DNA of 64,000 nucleotides. It comes from Candidatus Kuenenia stuttgartensis (lineage in GTDB: Bacteria; Planctomycetota; Planctomycetia; Gemmatales; Gemmataceae). The translations under genes and the position numbers were made by a program. The stretch covers positions 1-64,000 of the forward strand of contig CAMCLK010000011.1 in the NCBI GenBank assembly GCA_945875585.1, in the 5' to 3' direction. This document shows positions 1 to 9,251 of this stretch, one piece after another; position 1 is the stretch's first letter, and every line of letters starts with the position of its first letter. The notes below the pieces were generated by a model. That model saw only the letters and a program-made list of their open reading frames with translations, was not told the origin of the DNA and did no database searches.

Positions 1-741
1 GGCAACGAACAGATCAAGCAGGCTTTGCTGCTGGTGAATCAACAAAAGCAAATGATTTCTGCGCAAAAGTCTGGAATTGAAGGCAAGGAATTTGAGCTTC
101 TTTCGGTTAAGGCCAAGCTTCGCCAGTTAGATCAACTGGTTAAAAGCAAGCTTGCCAAACCCGAGGAATTGGAAAGTGCGACCGAAATGGTTCGCGCCGG
201 CGAAAAGGCAGTGGAAGTGGAACAGGCCAAGTTGCGCGCAGCCCAAACCATGCGACCTGAAATAGCTGTGGAACAGGCACGCAACGACCTCAAAGCACGC
301 GAAGCACGCCTCGAAAAAGCCCGTTTTGCCTTGGATGAAACACGCGTTAAAGCTCCTGCGGCAGGTTCTGTGCTGCGCTGGTATGTTCATGAAGGGGAAA
401 CCCTAGGGCCTGCACCGCGCCAGCCCGCTCTGATGTTCTGCCGGGACGGAAAAAAAGTTGTTCGCGCCGAAGTCGAGCAGGAATTCGCAGGACGCGTCCG
501 CATGGGGCAGAAGGCTGAAATCCGAGACGATACCACAACTTCCGGACCAACTTATTCTGGAAAAGTTACCCGTCTTTCCGACTGGTATTCCCACCGTCGT
601 TCCATCATTCTTGAACCGTTGCAGTACAATGACGTTCGGACATTGGAATGCCTGATTGAAATCGATGAGACGGACAAGAATCCGCCCCTTCGGATTGGTC
701 AGCGCGTGAGGGTTAAATTGCTGGGTAAAGGCGGTACGTAA
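1..741 (+). CDS. HlyD/RND-type periplasmic adaptor, C-terminal part (5' end outside window)
   Basis: The reading frame is open from base 1, so this is the C-terminal part of a longer protein. The first TTG in frame at 25 is not a convincing start. The visible part begins with a long Lys/Glu/Ala-rich helical hairpin (roughly the first 110 residues), the coiled-coil arm of membrane-fusion proteins. A lipoyl/barrel-sandwich half follows (TRVKAPAAGSVLRWYVHEGE), then a beta-barrel with a typical RIGQRVRVKL ending. Such adaptors bridge an inner-membrane exporter (ABC or RND) to an outer-membrane channel. The partner must lie upstream of the window. A DUF1571 gene follows on the same strand after a short gap. 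The family is clear, but the substrate cannot be told. Confidence 0.85.
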   Translation, partial: GNEQIKQALLLVNQQKQMISAQKSGIEGKEFELLSVKAKLRQLDQLVKSKLAKPEELESATEMVRAGEKAVEVEQAKLRAAQTMRPEIAVEQARNDLKAREARLEKARFALDETRVKAPAAGSVLRWYVHEGETLGPAPRQPALMFCRDGKKVVRAEVEQEFAGRVRMGQKAEIRDDTTTSGPTYSGKVTRLSDWYSHRRSIILEPLQYNDVRTLECLIEIDETDKNPPLRIGQRVRVKLLGKGGT

Positions 742-804
742 TCCCTTTGCTTGGCTATCAGCCCGAATCAGCGTCTCTTGGAAGGAATCCTGGAGGATCG
801 CATT

Positions 805-1632
805 GTGGCGGTATGGCGCAACCCGATTAGTATTCTTCGTTCTCTGATGGTTTGCTTCCTGTGTGGTTGCGTTGGACCTACATCGCCAGCCAACTTGGCA
901 TGGGCCACTGAAGTTCTGGTAGCCCCACCCTTGGTTGTGCCTGCGGGTGTACCCGAGGGCGACCGCATCAAGTCTGATCCGATCGGGTTTCTCAAGGAAT
1001 GTCTGGCGATTCAGGACAAAAAAATTCAATCCTATTCCTGCTTGCTTTCCAAGCAGGAGCGGATCAACGGTTCAATGCAGTCTCCCGAAGAAATCCGCGT
1101 GAATTTCCGTGAACATCCATTCTCAGTGCATATGTCTTGGCGCAAAGGTGCCGGTATCGCACAAGCAGCCCTCTATGTGGAGGGCGAAAACGACAACAAG
1201 ATTGTGGCCCAACCCCGAGGCATTCTTTCCTTTGCAGGCCAATTCGAGCGTTCGATCGATAGCCCCGATGCAAAAAGTGGTAGCCGCTACAGCATCGATG
1301 GCTTTGGCATGAAAAAAGGAATGAAGCGCACACTTTCGGCATGGGAAGCCGCGAATGCCCGGCAGGAATTGGTGGTGGAGTATCTTGGACTCCAACGGCC
1401 TCCCGAATGCGATGAGCGCCCCTGCTATGTGCTCAGGCGCCCCAAATATCCGCGGCCAGAAGAAGATGGAATCAGCGACCTGACCATCTGGATCGATGCC
1501 GAAACACGTCAACAGGTACGCTCAGTCATGTTCGACAAGCGCGGCAAGCTGCTGGCGGCTTATTCGTTCAGCGATGTGCGCATCAACCCTGAGTGGCCGG
1601 CAGGATCTTTCCAACGTGTCGGGCTGAAATGA
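805..1632 (+). CDS. DUF1571 family exported protein
   Basis: The body matches the DUF1571 pattern common in planctomycetes: an early segment on LAIQDKKIQSYSCLLSKQER, then an alternating beta-strand pattern ending in a DVRINPEWP motif. Function is not established for the family. The frame is open from a TTG at 751, but GTG at 805 has a GGAGG ribosome site at 792-796, eight bases upstream, and starts just before a hydrophobic leader. That makes a 275-residue protein with a likely signal peptide ending near NLAWA. A Cys-rich stretch (CFLCGC) in the leader hints at a lipoprotein but does not fit a clean lipobox. It follows the adaptor gene closely, so the two may be co-transcribed. Confidence 0.75.
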   Translation: MAVWRNPISILRSLMVCFLCGCVGPTSPANLAWATEVLVAPPLVVPAGVPEGDRIKSDPIGFLKECLAIQDKKIQSYSCLLSKQERINGSMQSPEEIRVNFREHPFSVHMSWRKGAGIAQAALYVEGENDNKIVAQPRGILSFAGQFERSIDSPDAKSGSRYSIDGFGMKKGMKRTLSAWEAANARQELVVEYLGLQRPPECDERPCYVLRRPKYPRPEEDGISDLTIWIDAETRQQVRSVMFDKRGKLLAAYSFSDVRINPEWPAGSFQRVGLK

Positions 1633-1701
1633 TTCGCGCGCAAATCGACTGATATTCGCTATACTTCCAATCTAACTTCCTTTCGCTGTCAGGATGCGGG
1701 C

Positions 1702-4700
1702 ATGCCATTTTCAAAGGTGGAATCTCAGGTTGATTTCCCGGCTCTGGAGCGGGAAATTTTGGCATTTTGGGATCGTGAAGATATCTTCAATCGGTTGCGC
1801 AAACGCAATGCCGATGGCCCTCGCTGGTCATTTCTGGACGGCCCCATCACAGCCAACAATCCCATGGGCGTGCACCATGCATGGGGGCGCACCTATAAGG
1901 ATGTTTTTCAGCGGTACCATGCCATGCTTGGTTGCCACCAGCGCTACCAAAATGGATTCGACTGCCAAGGCCTATGGGTCGAAGTCGAAGTTGAAAAAGA
2001 ACTGGGCCTGAAGTCCAAGCGTGATATTGAAAATCTGGTGCCAGGCGACCGTTTCGCCAGCATCGATAAGTTTGTGAATTTGTGCAAGCAACGCGTGGAT
2101 AAATTTGCCCGTGTCCAGACAGACCAATCCATTCGGTTGGGATACTGGATGGATTGGGATCGTGGCGACGACTGGCTGAAAGCGCCCGACGACAGGCACA
2201 GCTATTTCACAATGTCGAACGAGAACAACGACAACATCTGGGCCTTCCTGAAGCGCTGCCACTCGCGTGGTCTTGTCTACAAGGCACACGATGCCATGCC
2301 ATGGTGCCCACGCTGCTCGGTTGGCCTAAGCCAGATGGAAATGGCCGAGGGCTACCAGATGGTTGCTCACCGGGCCATTTTTGTGAAATTCCCACTGTTG
2401 GACGCGCCGGGCGAAAACCTGCTGGCCTGGACCACAACTCCATGGACCATGACCAGCAACGTGGCCGCGGCTGTAAACCCGGAGCTAACCTACCTGCAGG
2501 TCCGCCACAAAGACGAAATTTATTATGTCGCCAAGGGCGCGTTTACAGCGCAGCGACTGGAAGAGCAGTTCCGCCGCAAGGAATGGCTCGATGGCGTTCC
2601 TCGGCTAAAATCACTCGAGCAGATGTTCAAGGAAAAGGGTGGTTTTGAAATTGTGGGTGAGGTACCGGGTGCCAGTCTTGTTGGCCGCCGTTATCAGGGC
2701 CCGTTCGATGACATTCCAGCACAAGCATCGGTGGGAGGATTTCCCGCCGAGGTGGCACGCGTAGCCACGCAACGCGCAGGCGGCCAACCACCACCCGCAG
2801 CACGCGACGCGCACCGGGTGATTCCATGGCGCGAAGTGGGTGAAACAGAAGGAACGGGTATCGTTCACATCGCCCCCGGATGCGGCAAGGAAGACTTCGG
2901 TCTTGGACGTGAACACGGACTACCCGTGGTTGCGCCACTTGATGAATTTGGAAATTATGTCGAGGGATTCGGCGTGCTGACAGGCATGTCGGCAGCCGAC
3001 CCAGCGACAGCAGAGAAGGTTCTGGAAATACTGCAACAGTCCGGTCGCCTGTTTGCCAGCGAAAAATACCCGCACAAGTATCCGCATTGCTGGCGGTGCA
3101 AAACCGAGGTTTTGTTCCGCCTTGTGGATGAATGGTTCATTGGCATGTCGTGGCGCGACGAAATCGCCCGCGTTTGCCACGATATCCGTTGGATTCCCGA
3201 ATTCGGCCTTCAGCGTGAACTCGACTGGCTGAAAAACATGGGCGACTGGATGATTTCAAAAAAGCGATTCTGGGGTCTTGCCCTTCCCATCTGGGTGGAC
3301 GAATTCACCAATGATTTCGAGGTGATTGGTTCACGCGAAGAACTTCGCGCCCGCGCGGTGGAAGGGATGGAGGCGCTCGAGGGGCGTTCCCCGCACAAGC
3401 CGTTCATCGACAATGTGAAAATCCGCAATCCACGAACCGGAAATTTGATGACGCGGATCCCTGATGTTGGCAATCCATGGCTTGATGCCGGTATCGTGCC
3501 CTTCTCGACCATGGGTTATCGCACGGGTCCGGCTGAGTGGGCCAAGTGGTTTCCTGCCGACCTGATTACGGAATGTTTTCCCGGTCAGTTCCGCAACTGG
3601 TTTTACTCGCTGCTGGCCATGTCTGTCATGCTCGAAGACAAGGCGCCTTTCAAAGCCCTGCTTGGCCACGCATTGGTGCGCGACCAGACCGGCGATGAAA
3701 TGCATAAGAGCAAAGGCAACTCGATTCCATTCGAAGGAGCCTCGGACAACGGTTATGAAATCCGCGGCAAAGATGGCAAAATCGAAAAGCATCCACCCAT
3801 GGGTGCCGACTTGGTGAGATGGATGTTCTGCCGGCAGAACCCTGCCCACAACATCAATTTCGGTCCCGGGCCAGCCGAGGAAATCCGCGCCCGCTTCCTG
3901 CTCAAGCTTTGGAACACCTATTCATTCCTGTGCAATTATGCAAGGCTTGACGGGTTCGACCCGGACGCGCCGGCGGTTCCCCTCGACCGCCGTCCCGACC
4001 TCGACCGCTGGATCCTATCGGATCTTCAAAAGCTTCTTTCATCGGCGCGGGAATGCCTTGAGAAATACGATATTTCCAGCTTCTGCCTCGAAGTCGAGCG
4101 GTTTGTTGATGACAAGGTCAGCAACTGGTATGTCAGGCGCAATCGCAGACGTTTTTGGAAAAGTGAAGCCGGGGAAGACAAAACCGCTGCTTATCAAACC
4201 CTCCATGAATGCGTGTTGACCCTCACACGTGTTCTGGCGCCTTTCATTCCGTTTATTACCGACCACATGTACTTGAATCTTGTCGGTGAAAAACGCGAAG
4301 CAAGCGTTCACCTGACACCGTGGCCTGAGGCACGGGCGGAGTTGATCGACGACGTGCTCTCCGACGATATGGAAGCGCTTCTGCGCTTGGTATCACTTGG
4401 CCTTTCGGCGCGCAACAGCGCCAAAATCAAGGTGCGACAACCCTTGGCCACACTACGGGTGAGAGCCGCATCTGCCGCCGAAAAACGCGCGGTAGAACGC
4501 TTTGCAGATCAATTACGCGACGAATTGAACATAAAGCGGGTGGAACTTGTTCAAGATTCAGAAGGGCCATTGCTGCGCGCTGAAGTGAAACTGAACCTCC
4601 GCGTCGCTGGTGCGAAACTGGGTTCCCGTCTAAAGGAAGCCCAGACCGCTCTTGCTGCCGAAGACCACATCAAGGTCGCATCCGGGGTTCAATCAACTAC

Positions 4701-5103
4701 AGGTTTTGTCCTCAATCTTGCCGATGGTCCGGAAACGCTTACCAGTGCGGATGTCCTCATTACTTATGTCGGTCCCGAGGGCTGGAGTGGCGTCGCCGAC
4801 CGCGATACTCAGGTCGCACTTGATGCGCGCATCACACCCGAGCTGGCCCGAGAAGGCATGGCGCGGGACATTGTCAGGCAGATTCAAGACCTCCGCAAAC
4901 GCGCTGGCCTCGAGATGGAAGATCGAATTGCCTTGGAACTTGAAAGCCCACACGAGGAATTGGCCAAGGCGATCGAGGAGCATCGGGCATCGATTGCCGC
5001 TGAAACATTGACGGCAAGCTGGACCACGGGTGGAACACATGTGGCAGATGTGCGCATTGATTCCGCTCCCCTGATTATCCGCCTCGACAAGATAACCACC
5101 TGA
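1702..5103 (+). CDS. ileS: Isoleucyl-tRNA synthetase
   Basis: A class I aminoacyl-tRNA synthetase of 1133 residues that charges tRNA-Ile with isoleucine in the cytoplasm. The N-terminal nucleotide-binding motif lies around residues 55-63 (NPMGVHHAWG), a variant of HIGH. The KMSKS-equivalent is MHKSKGN at about 667-673. Two CxxC pairs are visible, CPRC at 202-205 and CWRC at 463-466, consistent with metal-binding knuckles in the inserted editing region and catalytic core. The C-terminal third carries the anticodon-binding helical domain and an extension (EMEDRIALELES). The ATG at 1702 starts right at the conserved N-terminus. A TATACT box at 1660-1665 may be its -10, but no good -35 was found. 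The next gene starts 11 bases after the stop, suggesting co-transcription. Confidence 0.95.
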   Translation: MPFSKVESQVDFPALEREILAFWDREDIFNRLRKRNADGPRWSFLDGPITANNPMGVHHAWGRTYKDVFQRYHAMLGCHQRYQNGFDCQGLWVEVEVEKELGLKSKRDIENLVPGDRFASIDKFVNLCKQRVDKFARVQTDQSIRLGYWMDWDRGDDWLKAPDDRHSYFTMSNENNDNIWAFLKRCHSRGLVYKAHDAMPWCPRCSVGLSQMEMAEGYQMVAHRAIFVKFPLLDAPGENLLAWTTTPWTMTSNVAAAVNPELTYLQVRHKDEIYYVAKGAFTAQRLEEQFRRKEWLDGVPRLKSLEQMFKEKGGFEIVGEVPGASLVGRRYQGPFDDIPAQASVGGFPAEVARVATQRAGGQPPPAARDAHRVIPWREVGETEGTGIVHIAPGCGKEDFGLGREHGLPVVAPLDEFGNYVEGFGVLTGMSAADPATAEKVLEILQQSGRLFASEKYPHKYPHCWRCKTEVLFRLVDEWFIGMSWRDEIARVCHDIRWIPEFGLQRELDWLKNMGDWMISKKRFWGLALPIWVDEFTNDFEVIGSREELRARAVEGMEALEGRSPHKPFIDNVKIRNPRTGNLMTRIPDVGNPWLDAGIVPFSTMGYRTGPAEWAKWFPADLITECFPGQFRNWFYSLLAMSVMLEDKAPFKALLGHALVRDQTGDEMHKSKGNSIPFEGASDNGYEIRGKDGKIEKHPPMGADLVRWMFCRQNPAHNINFGPGPAEEIRARFLLKLWNTYSFLCNYARLDGFDPDAPAVPLDRRPDLDRWILSDLQKLLSSARECLEKYDISSFCLEVERFVDDKVSNWYVRRNRRRFWKSEAGEDKTAAYQTLHECVLTLTRVLAPFIPFITDHMYLNLVGEKREASVHLTPWPEARAELIDDVLSDDMEALLRLVSLGLSARNSAKIKVRQPLATLRVRAASAAEKRAVERFADQLRDELNIKRVELVQDSEGPLLRAEVKLNLRVAGAKLGSRLKEAQTALAAEDHIKVASGVQSTTGFVLNLADGPETLTSADVLITYVGPEGWSGVADRDTQVALDARITPELAREGMARDIVRQIQDLRKRAGLEMEDRIALELESPHEELAKAIEEHRASIAAETLTASWTTGGTHVADVRIDSAPLIIRLDKITT

Positions 5104-5114
5104 GGAACGTACCC

Positions 5115-6248
5115 ATGAGGCATTTACCAGAAACCATCATCCAGTTCGGTTCTGGCCGATTCTTGCGGGCTTTCGCAGACTTGTTTATCCATCAAGCGAA
5201 CCTGACTGGACAAGACGTGGGCCGGGTGGTCATTGTGCAATCGACCGGAACGCAACGTGCCGGTGCACTAAGCGACTCCGACGGCAAGTACCACGTTTTG
5301 GTCCGGGGTATCGAAAATGGTACCGTGGTGGACCGTGAGGAAACATGCTCTTCTGTCAGCCGGGCGTTGGCAGCCGCGACAGATTGGCCGGAAGTATTGA
5401 ATGTGGCCCGATCTCCGGAGCTGAAAGCTATCCTGTCCAATACAACAGAAGCCGGATATGAAGTCGATTCTTCCGATCTGCCCGGCATGTGCCCTCCGCG
5501 CTCATTCCCTTCCAAGCTGCTTGAAGTGCTCAAGGCGCGTTCAGAATCGGGTGGGCGTCCCATCAGCGTCATCCCCTGCGAACTTCGCGAAAATAACGCA
5601 CTTCTTCTGAAATCGATTGTCATTGCCTTGGCACACGCTTGGAAACTCCCAAGCTCAGTCGTCGATTTCATCAATGCCTGTCACTGGCACGACACGCTTG
5701 TCGACAGGATCGTAACGGGGCCGCCAGAAAGCCATCCGCTGCTGGCAACCGACCCGATGCTGACAACATGCGAGCCTTACGCACTGTTTGCCATTCAGGA
5801 AATTCCGGGAGTTCCCCGGTTGCTCACCCATCCTTCCGTGGTGTGGACAGGCGATGTGCTCCCATATTTTCTCCGGAAAGTGCGAATTCTTAACGGCGCC
5901 CACACGGCATTGCTGATTCGCGCTTGGCCCAAGGGATTCGAAATTGTACGCGACGCCGTCAATGACAAAGAATTAGGGCCGTGGCTGAACGACCTGCTTG
6001 TGGAAGAAATTGTTCCAGTTCTTGAGGGTCGTTGCGACAATCCTTCCGGATTTGCCAAGGATGTGCTCGATCGATTCCGTAATCCATTTTTGCAGCATCG
6101 CCTTGTTGATATTTCCCAACATCACGATGCCAAGGTCAAGGTGCGTCTGGTGCCGTCTTACGAGGAATACCGCACACGGTTTGGGCGCGAACCAGCGCGC
6201 CTGGCAGAATTGTTGAAAAACGACGGTGCCCTCCCCCCACGCGATTGA
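5115..6248 (+). CDS. Tagaturonate reductase-like dehydrogenase (mannitol dehydrogenase family)
   Basis: A polyol/uronate dehydrogenase of the mannitol dehydrogenase superfamily, closest in pattern to UxaB, which reduces tagaturonate to altronate with NADH. The N-terminal Rossmann start is QFGSGRFLRAFADLFI, with a following strand VVIVQSTGTQR. The middle carries ILSNTTEAGY and IPCELRENN, and the C-terminal domain includes KVRILNGAHTALLIRAWPKG, where the catalytic Lys/Asn/His cluster of the family sits. At 377 residues it is clearly shorter than classical UxaB (about 480), ending soon after the segment REPARLAELL. The C-terminal helical part therefore seems missing or reduced. It sits directly behind ileS and ahead of an SMP-30/lactonase gene, so a sugar-acid role is reasonable. 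Confidence 0.75.
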   Translation: MRHLPETIIQFGSGRFLRAFADLFIHQANLTGQDVGRVVIVQSTGTQRAGALSDSDGKYHVLVRGIENGTVVDREETCSSVSRALAAATDWPEVLNVARSPELKAILSNTTEAGYEVDSSDLPGMCPPRSFPSKLLEVLKARSESGGRPISVIPCELRENNALLLKSIVIALAHAWKLPSSVVDFINACHWHDTLVDRIVTGPPESHPLLATDPMLTTCEPYALFAIQEIPGVPRLLTHPSVVWTGDVLPYFLRKVRILNGAHTALLIRAWPKGFEIVRDAVNDKELGPWLNDLLVEEIVPVLEGRCDNPSGFAKDVLDRFRNPFLQHRLVDISQHHDAKVKVRLVPSYEEYRTRFGREPARLAELLKNDGALPPRD

Positions 6249-6266
6249 TGTTTGTGGAGAATCCAG

Positions 6267-7226
6267 ATGCTGCTTGCCCTTCTATTGCTGGTCTCGCTTC
6301 AAGATACTTCCGTATTCGAAACCGGAGGCACACGGGTTTTGGCAGGCGAGGGATCCGCTGGTGAAGGGCCTGCCTAGCATCCGGTTTTAGGAGTATTGAC
6401 AAGTGGGCATGGTGGGATCTGGCGTCTCACCAGTCAGGGCGCAAGCGTTATTTATCGCGCCAACGCAGGGACCAATGGTCTTTTATTCGACACGGATGGC
6501 TCACTGCTGGCATGCGAGCCCGCGCTTCGCCGGGTCACGCGCACACGGGCCGATGGCTCCCCGGTCGTTCTGACAGACTCGTTTGAAGGTCATAAATACA
6601 ACCAGCCCAACGACATTACTGTGGACAAACAAGGGCGTATTTATTTCAGCGACCCACGCTACGGTCCACGCGATGGCATGGAACAACGCGACAGCCAAGG
6701 TCGCACCGTGGAAGGCGTTTACCGGATCGATCGCGATGGCAAGGTAACACGCGTCATTGGCCGCGAAGTTGAACGGGCCAACGGGGTGCTTGTTTCACAA
6801 TCGGGCAAATACCTGTTCGTGGCGGACAATAACAACGATACAGCAGGTGGAGCCCGCAAATTGTGGCGATTCAACAGGGGTGAAGACGGCAGCATCAATC
6901 TGGCCAGCAAGACTTTGCTTTATGACTGGGGCACCGGCCGAGGACCCGACGGGCTCAAGCAAGACAGTTTGGGAAGACTGTTCGTTGCAGCAGGTCTGAA
7001 CAAACCCAATCCTCCCCATGAATCGGATCCGACCGTTAAGGCGGGAATCTACGTGATTCACCCTGAAACGGGTACCAAAATCGATTTCCTCCCAATTGCT
7101 ACCGATGAAGTTACCAACTGCGCTTTTGGCGGTAAGGACCGCAAAACGCTTTATGTGACCGGCGGCGGTACCCTGTATGCGGCGCGTGTGAAGGTTCCTG
7201 GTGTTGTTGTTTGGCCCACTGAATGA
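6267..7226 (+). pseudogene. SMP-30/gluconolactonase family gene interrupted by an in-frame TAG
   Basis: From ATG 6267 (GGAGA just upstream) the frame reads a hydrophobic leader and the family's opening strand up to GEGPA. It then hits TAG at 6375-6377 and continues in the same frame with HPVLGVLTSGHGGIW to the end at 7226. Family members normally have EGPxW at this point, so TGG (Trp) to TAG is the simplest explanation. The remainder is a full beta-propeller with the calcium/lactone-site signature YNQPNDITVDKQGRIYFSD and a late RGPDGLKQDSLG motif. Without the stop the protein would have about 319 residues. Internal restart at TTG 6396 would drop the first propeller strand. Intact members hydrolyse sugar lactones, which suits the neighbouring uronate dehydrogenase. 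Confidence 0.8.
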
Positions 7227-7239
7227 GCCCGGGTGTCCG

Positions 7240-7267
7240 TTGCATCCGGCCAACCGCCTGCTATAGT
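7240..7267 (+). promoter_or_regulatory. Sigma-70-type promoter of rpsB-tsf
   Basis: A -35 box TTGCAT (7240-7245) and a -10 box TATAGT (7262-7267) are separated by 16 bases. It lies in the gap between the SMP-30 gene and rpsB, with no competing gene, leaving a leader of about 75 bases. Confidence 0.5.
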
Positions 7268-7276
7268 GATTATTCT

Positions 7277-7317
7277 CGCCGAAGTGCCAGAAAGCGTGCG
7301 TTTCGCTTCTGGTGGCG
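7277..7317 (+). promoter_or_regulatory. Structured rpsB mRNA leader hairpin
   Basis: The leader can fold as an outer CGCC/GGCG stem, an internal loop, then CCAGAA/TTCTGG and GCG/CGC stems around a TGCGTTT loop. S2 leaders in several bacteria are sites of autoregulation by the ribosomal protein. This one is a candidate by position and structure only. Confidence 0.4.
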
Positions 7318-7350
7318 TGAATATTTATTTCAAGATCAAGAGGTGATAGC

Positions 7351-8211
7351 GTGTCGATCGTTCGAGTCGAAGATCTTATCGAGGCGGGCGTGCATTTCGG
7401 ACACCGGGCAAGCCGGTGGAACCCAAAGATGCGCCCCTACATTTACGGCAAGCGTAACCTCATTCATATCATCGACTTGCGCGAAACGGTGCGCGGTCTC
7501 CTTCGTTCCCACAAGTACCTGAACAACATCACCTCAGCCGCTGGCGGCGGGTTGGTGCTGTTCGTTGGTACCAAGCGACAGGCCAAGGAAGCAATCGAAC
7601 GCGAAGCCAAGCGTTGCGGAATGCCCTATGTGACCGAACGCTGGTTGGGTGGAACCCTGACCAATTACCGTACCATCCGCGACCGCCTCAAGCGCCTTAC
7701 GGAACTTGAGTCGATGTGGCTTCCAGCATTCGAAAACGTGAAGAACGTCGACTTGAATGCATACATGAAAACGATGCTCAACGAAACAGGTCGTTTGGAT
7801 CTGGCAAAGGCACCAGAAAGTGCCCACATCCGCACGTTCAGCAAAAAGATGGTTTCAACGCTGAGCCGCGAACTGACCAAGATCCAGCGCAACTTGTCGG
7901 GTATTCGCGACATGTCCAAGCTGCCCAACGCCTTGGTTGTGGTTGATCCCAACCGCGAGCACATTGCCGTCAAGGAAGCCCAGCGCATGGGTATTGCTGT
8001 TGTGTCCCTCATCGACACAGACAGCGATCCTGACATGGTGGATCTGCCCATTCCAGGCAACGACGACAGCATTCGCTCCATTGAACTGATCCTTGGAAAG
8101 CTGGCTGATGCAGTGGTTGAAGGCCGCGCAGCAGTCGTGGCCAAAGAAAGCAATGAACCCCGACCACGCCCTCAGCGTCAGTTGGGCGACCGGGATCGCG
8201 ACGGAAACTAA
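7351..8211 (+). CDS. rpsB: 30S ribosomal protein S2
   Basis: Small-subunit ribosomal protein S2, needed for late 30S assembly. The start [19 protein letters not shown] and the following [21 protein letters not shown] are diagnostic. [18 protein letters not shown] and [14 protein letters not shown] also match the family. The GTG start at 7351 is set by the conserved N-terminus and an AGAGGTGAT ribosome site just upstream. At 286 residues it is slightly long because of a basic tail. It is transcribed from the promoter at 7240-7267 and followed by tsf, the usual bacterial rpsB-tsf order. Confidence 0.98.
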   Translation: MSIVRVEDLIEAGVHFGHRASRWNPKMRPYIYGKRNLIHIIDLRETVRGLLRSHKYLNNITSAAGGGLVLFVGTKRQAKEAIEREAKRCGMPYVTERWLGGTLTNYRTIRDRLKRLTELESMWLPAFENVKNVDLNAYMKTMLNETGRLDLAKAPESAHIRTFSKKMVSTLSRELTKIQRNLSGIRDMSKLPNALVVVDPNREHIAVKEAQRMGIAVVSLIDTDSDPDMVDLPIPGNDDSIRSIELILGKLADAVVEGRAAVVAKESNEPRPRPQRQLGDRDRDGN

Positions 8212-8369
8212 TCGCGGTTTGCATGGTTTCCTGATAATTTCTGGCTGGTACCGACGCCGAGCTCGATCGGTCCAGCCCTTATGGCAAGGTGCCAGCGCCC
8301 CTGATACTATTGCCTTTCAAATCAAAGTGTCTCTCTTCCGATATTGAAGTTTCACGAGGATGCGTGACT

Positions 8370-9221
8370 ATGGCTGAGATTCCTGCCCTGCTGGTAAAGC
8401 AACTCCGAGATCGCACCAACGCTCCGTTTGGTGATTGCAAAGCTGCGCTGGTTGAAGCCGACGCCGATATTGAAAAGGCCATTGAAGTTCTTCGCAAAAA
8501 GAACGCAGCCATTCAGGCCAAAACCTCAGGCCGTGAAACCGCTGAAGGCCGCGTAGGCCTGTTCATTGCAGCCGATGGTTCACACGGCGCGCTAATCGAA
8601 CTCCGTTGCGAATCGGCCCCAGTGGCGAAGAACGAGCATTTCGTAACTTTGGCCAATGACCTGTGCGCGCACATCACCAAGACTGGTCAGCCTGCCACGG
8701 CAGCTGAACTGCTGGCACAACCTCACCACACCGACAGCGGCCGTACGGTCAATGAAAAAATCGGTGAAGTCGTTGGTCTTTTGCGTGAAAACATCAAGCC
8801 TCACCGCATGAATCGGTTAGAAGGCAAGGCCGTTGGTGGTTACGTCCACCACGACGGTTCGGTAGGCGTTCTGGTTGTTGCAGAGGGCGAGGGTGCTCCA
8901 GACGCTAGCCTTCTGCGCGATATCGCCATGCATATCACGGCCAAAATTCCCGCTGCAGTCAGCCGCGATCAGATTCCCGCCGAACTGATTGAGAAAGAAC
9001 GCGAAATCGCAAAAAGCCAAGCTGAAGCTACCTCTGCTGGCAAACCCGCGAATATCGTGGAAAAAATTGCTGAAAACCGGGTTAACACCTGGCTCAAGGA
9101 AAGCTGCCTTGAAGAGCAAACCTTCATCAAGGATGAATCGAAGACTGTTGGACAACTGCTTAAGGCAGCGGGTCTGAAAGCCAAGGCATTCATTCGTTTC
9201 AAGGTAGGCGAAAGCGCCTGA
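8370..9221 (+). CDS. tsf: Translation elongation factor Ts
   Basis: EF-Ts is the guanine-nucleotide exchange factor that recycles EF-Tu. The N-terminal UBA-like module reads LVKQLRDRTNAPFGDCKAAL, followed by EKAIEVLRKK. The core contains MHITAKIPAAV and the C-terminal LEEQTFIKDESKTVGQLL, both standard for the family. The frame stays open upstream to 8289. The ATG at 8370 gives the normal N-terminus and is preceded by GAGGA at 8356-8360, so it is taken as the start (283 residues). It lies 158 bases after rpsB and is probably in the same operon. A secondary promoter in the gap is possible. Confidence 0.97.
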   Translation: MAEIPALLVKQLRDRTNAPFGDCKAALVEADADIEKAIEVLRKKNAAIQAKTSGRETAEGRVGLFIAADGSHGALIELRCESAPVAKNEHFVTLANDLCAHITKTGQPATAAELLAQPHHTDSGRTVNEKIGEVVGLLRENIKPHRMNRLEGKAVGGYVHHDGSVGVLVVAEGEGAPDASLLRDIAMHITAKIPAAVSRDQIPAELIEKEREIAKSQAEATSAGKPANIVEKIAENRVNTWLKESCLEEQTFIKDESKTVGQLLKAAGLKAKAFIRFKVGESA

Positions 9222-9251
9222 CCTCACTGGTCCTGCCCGGGAAAAGGGCGC

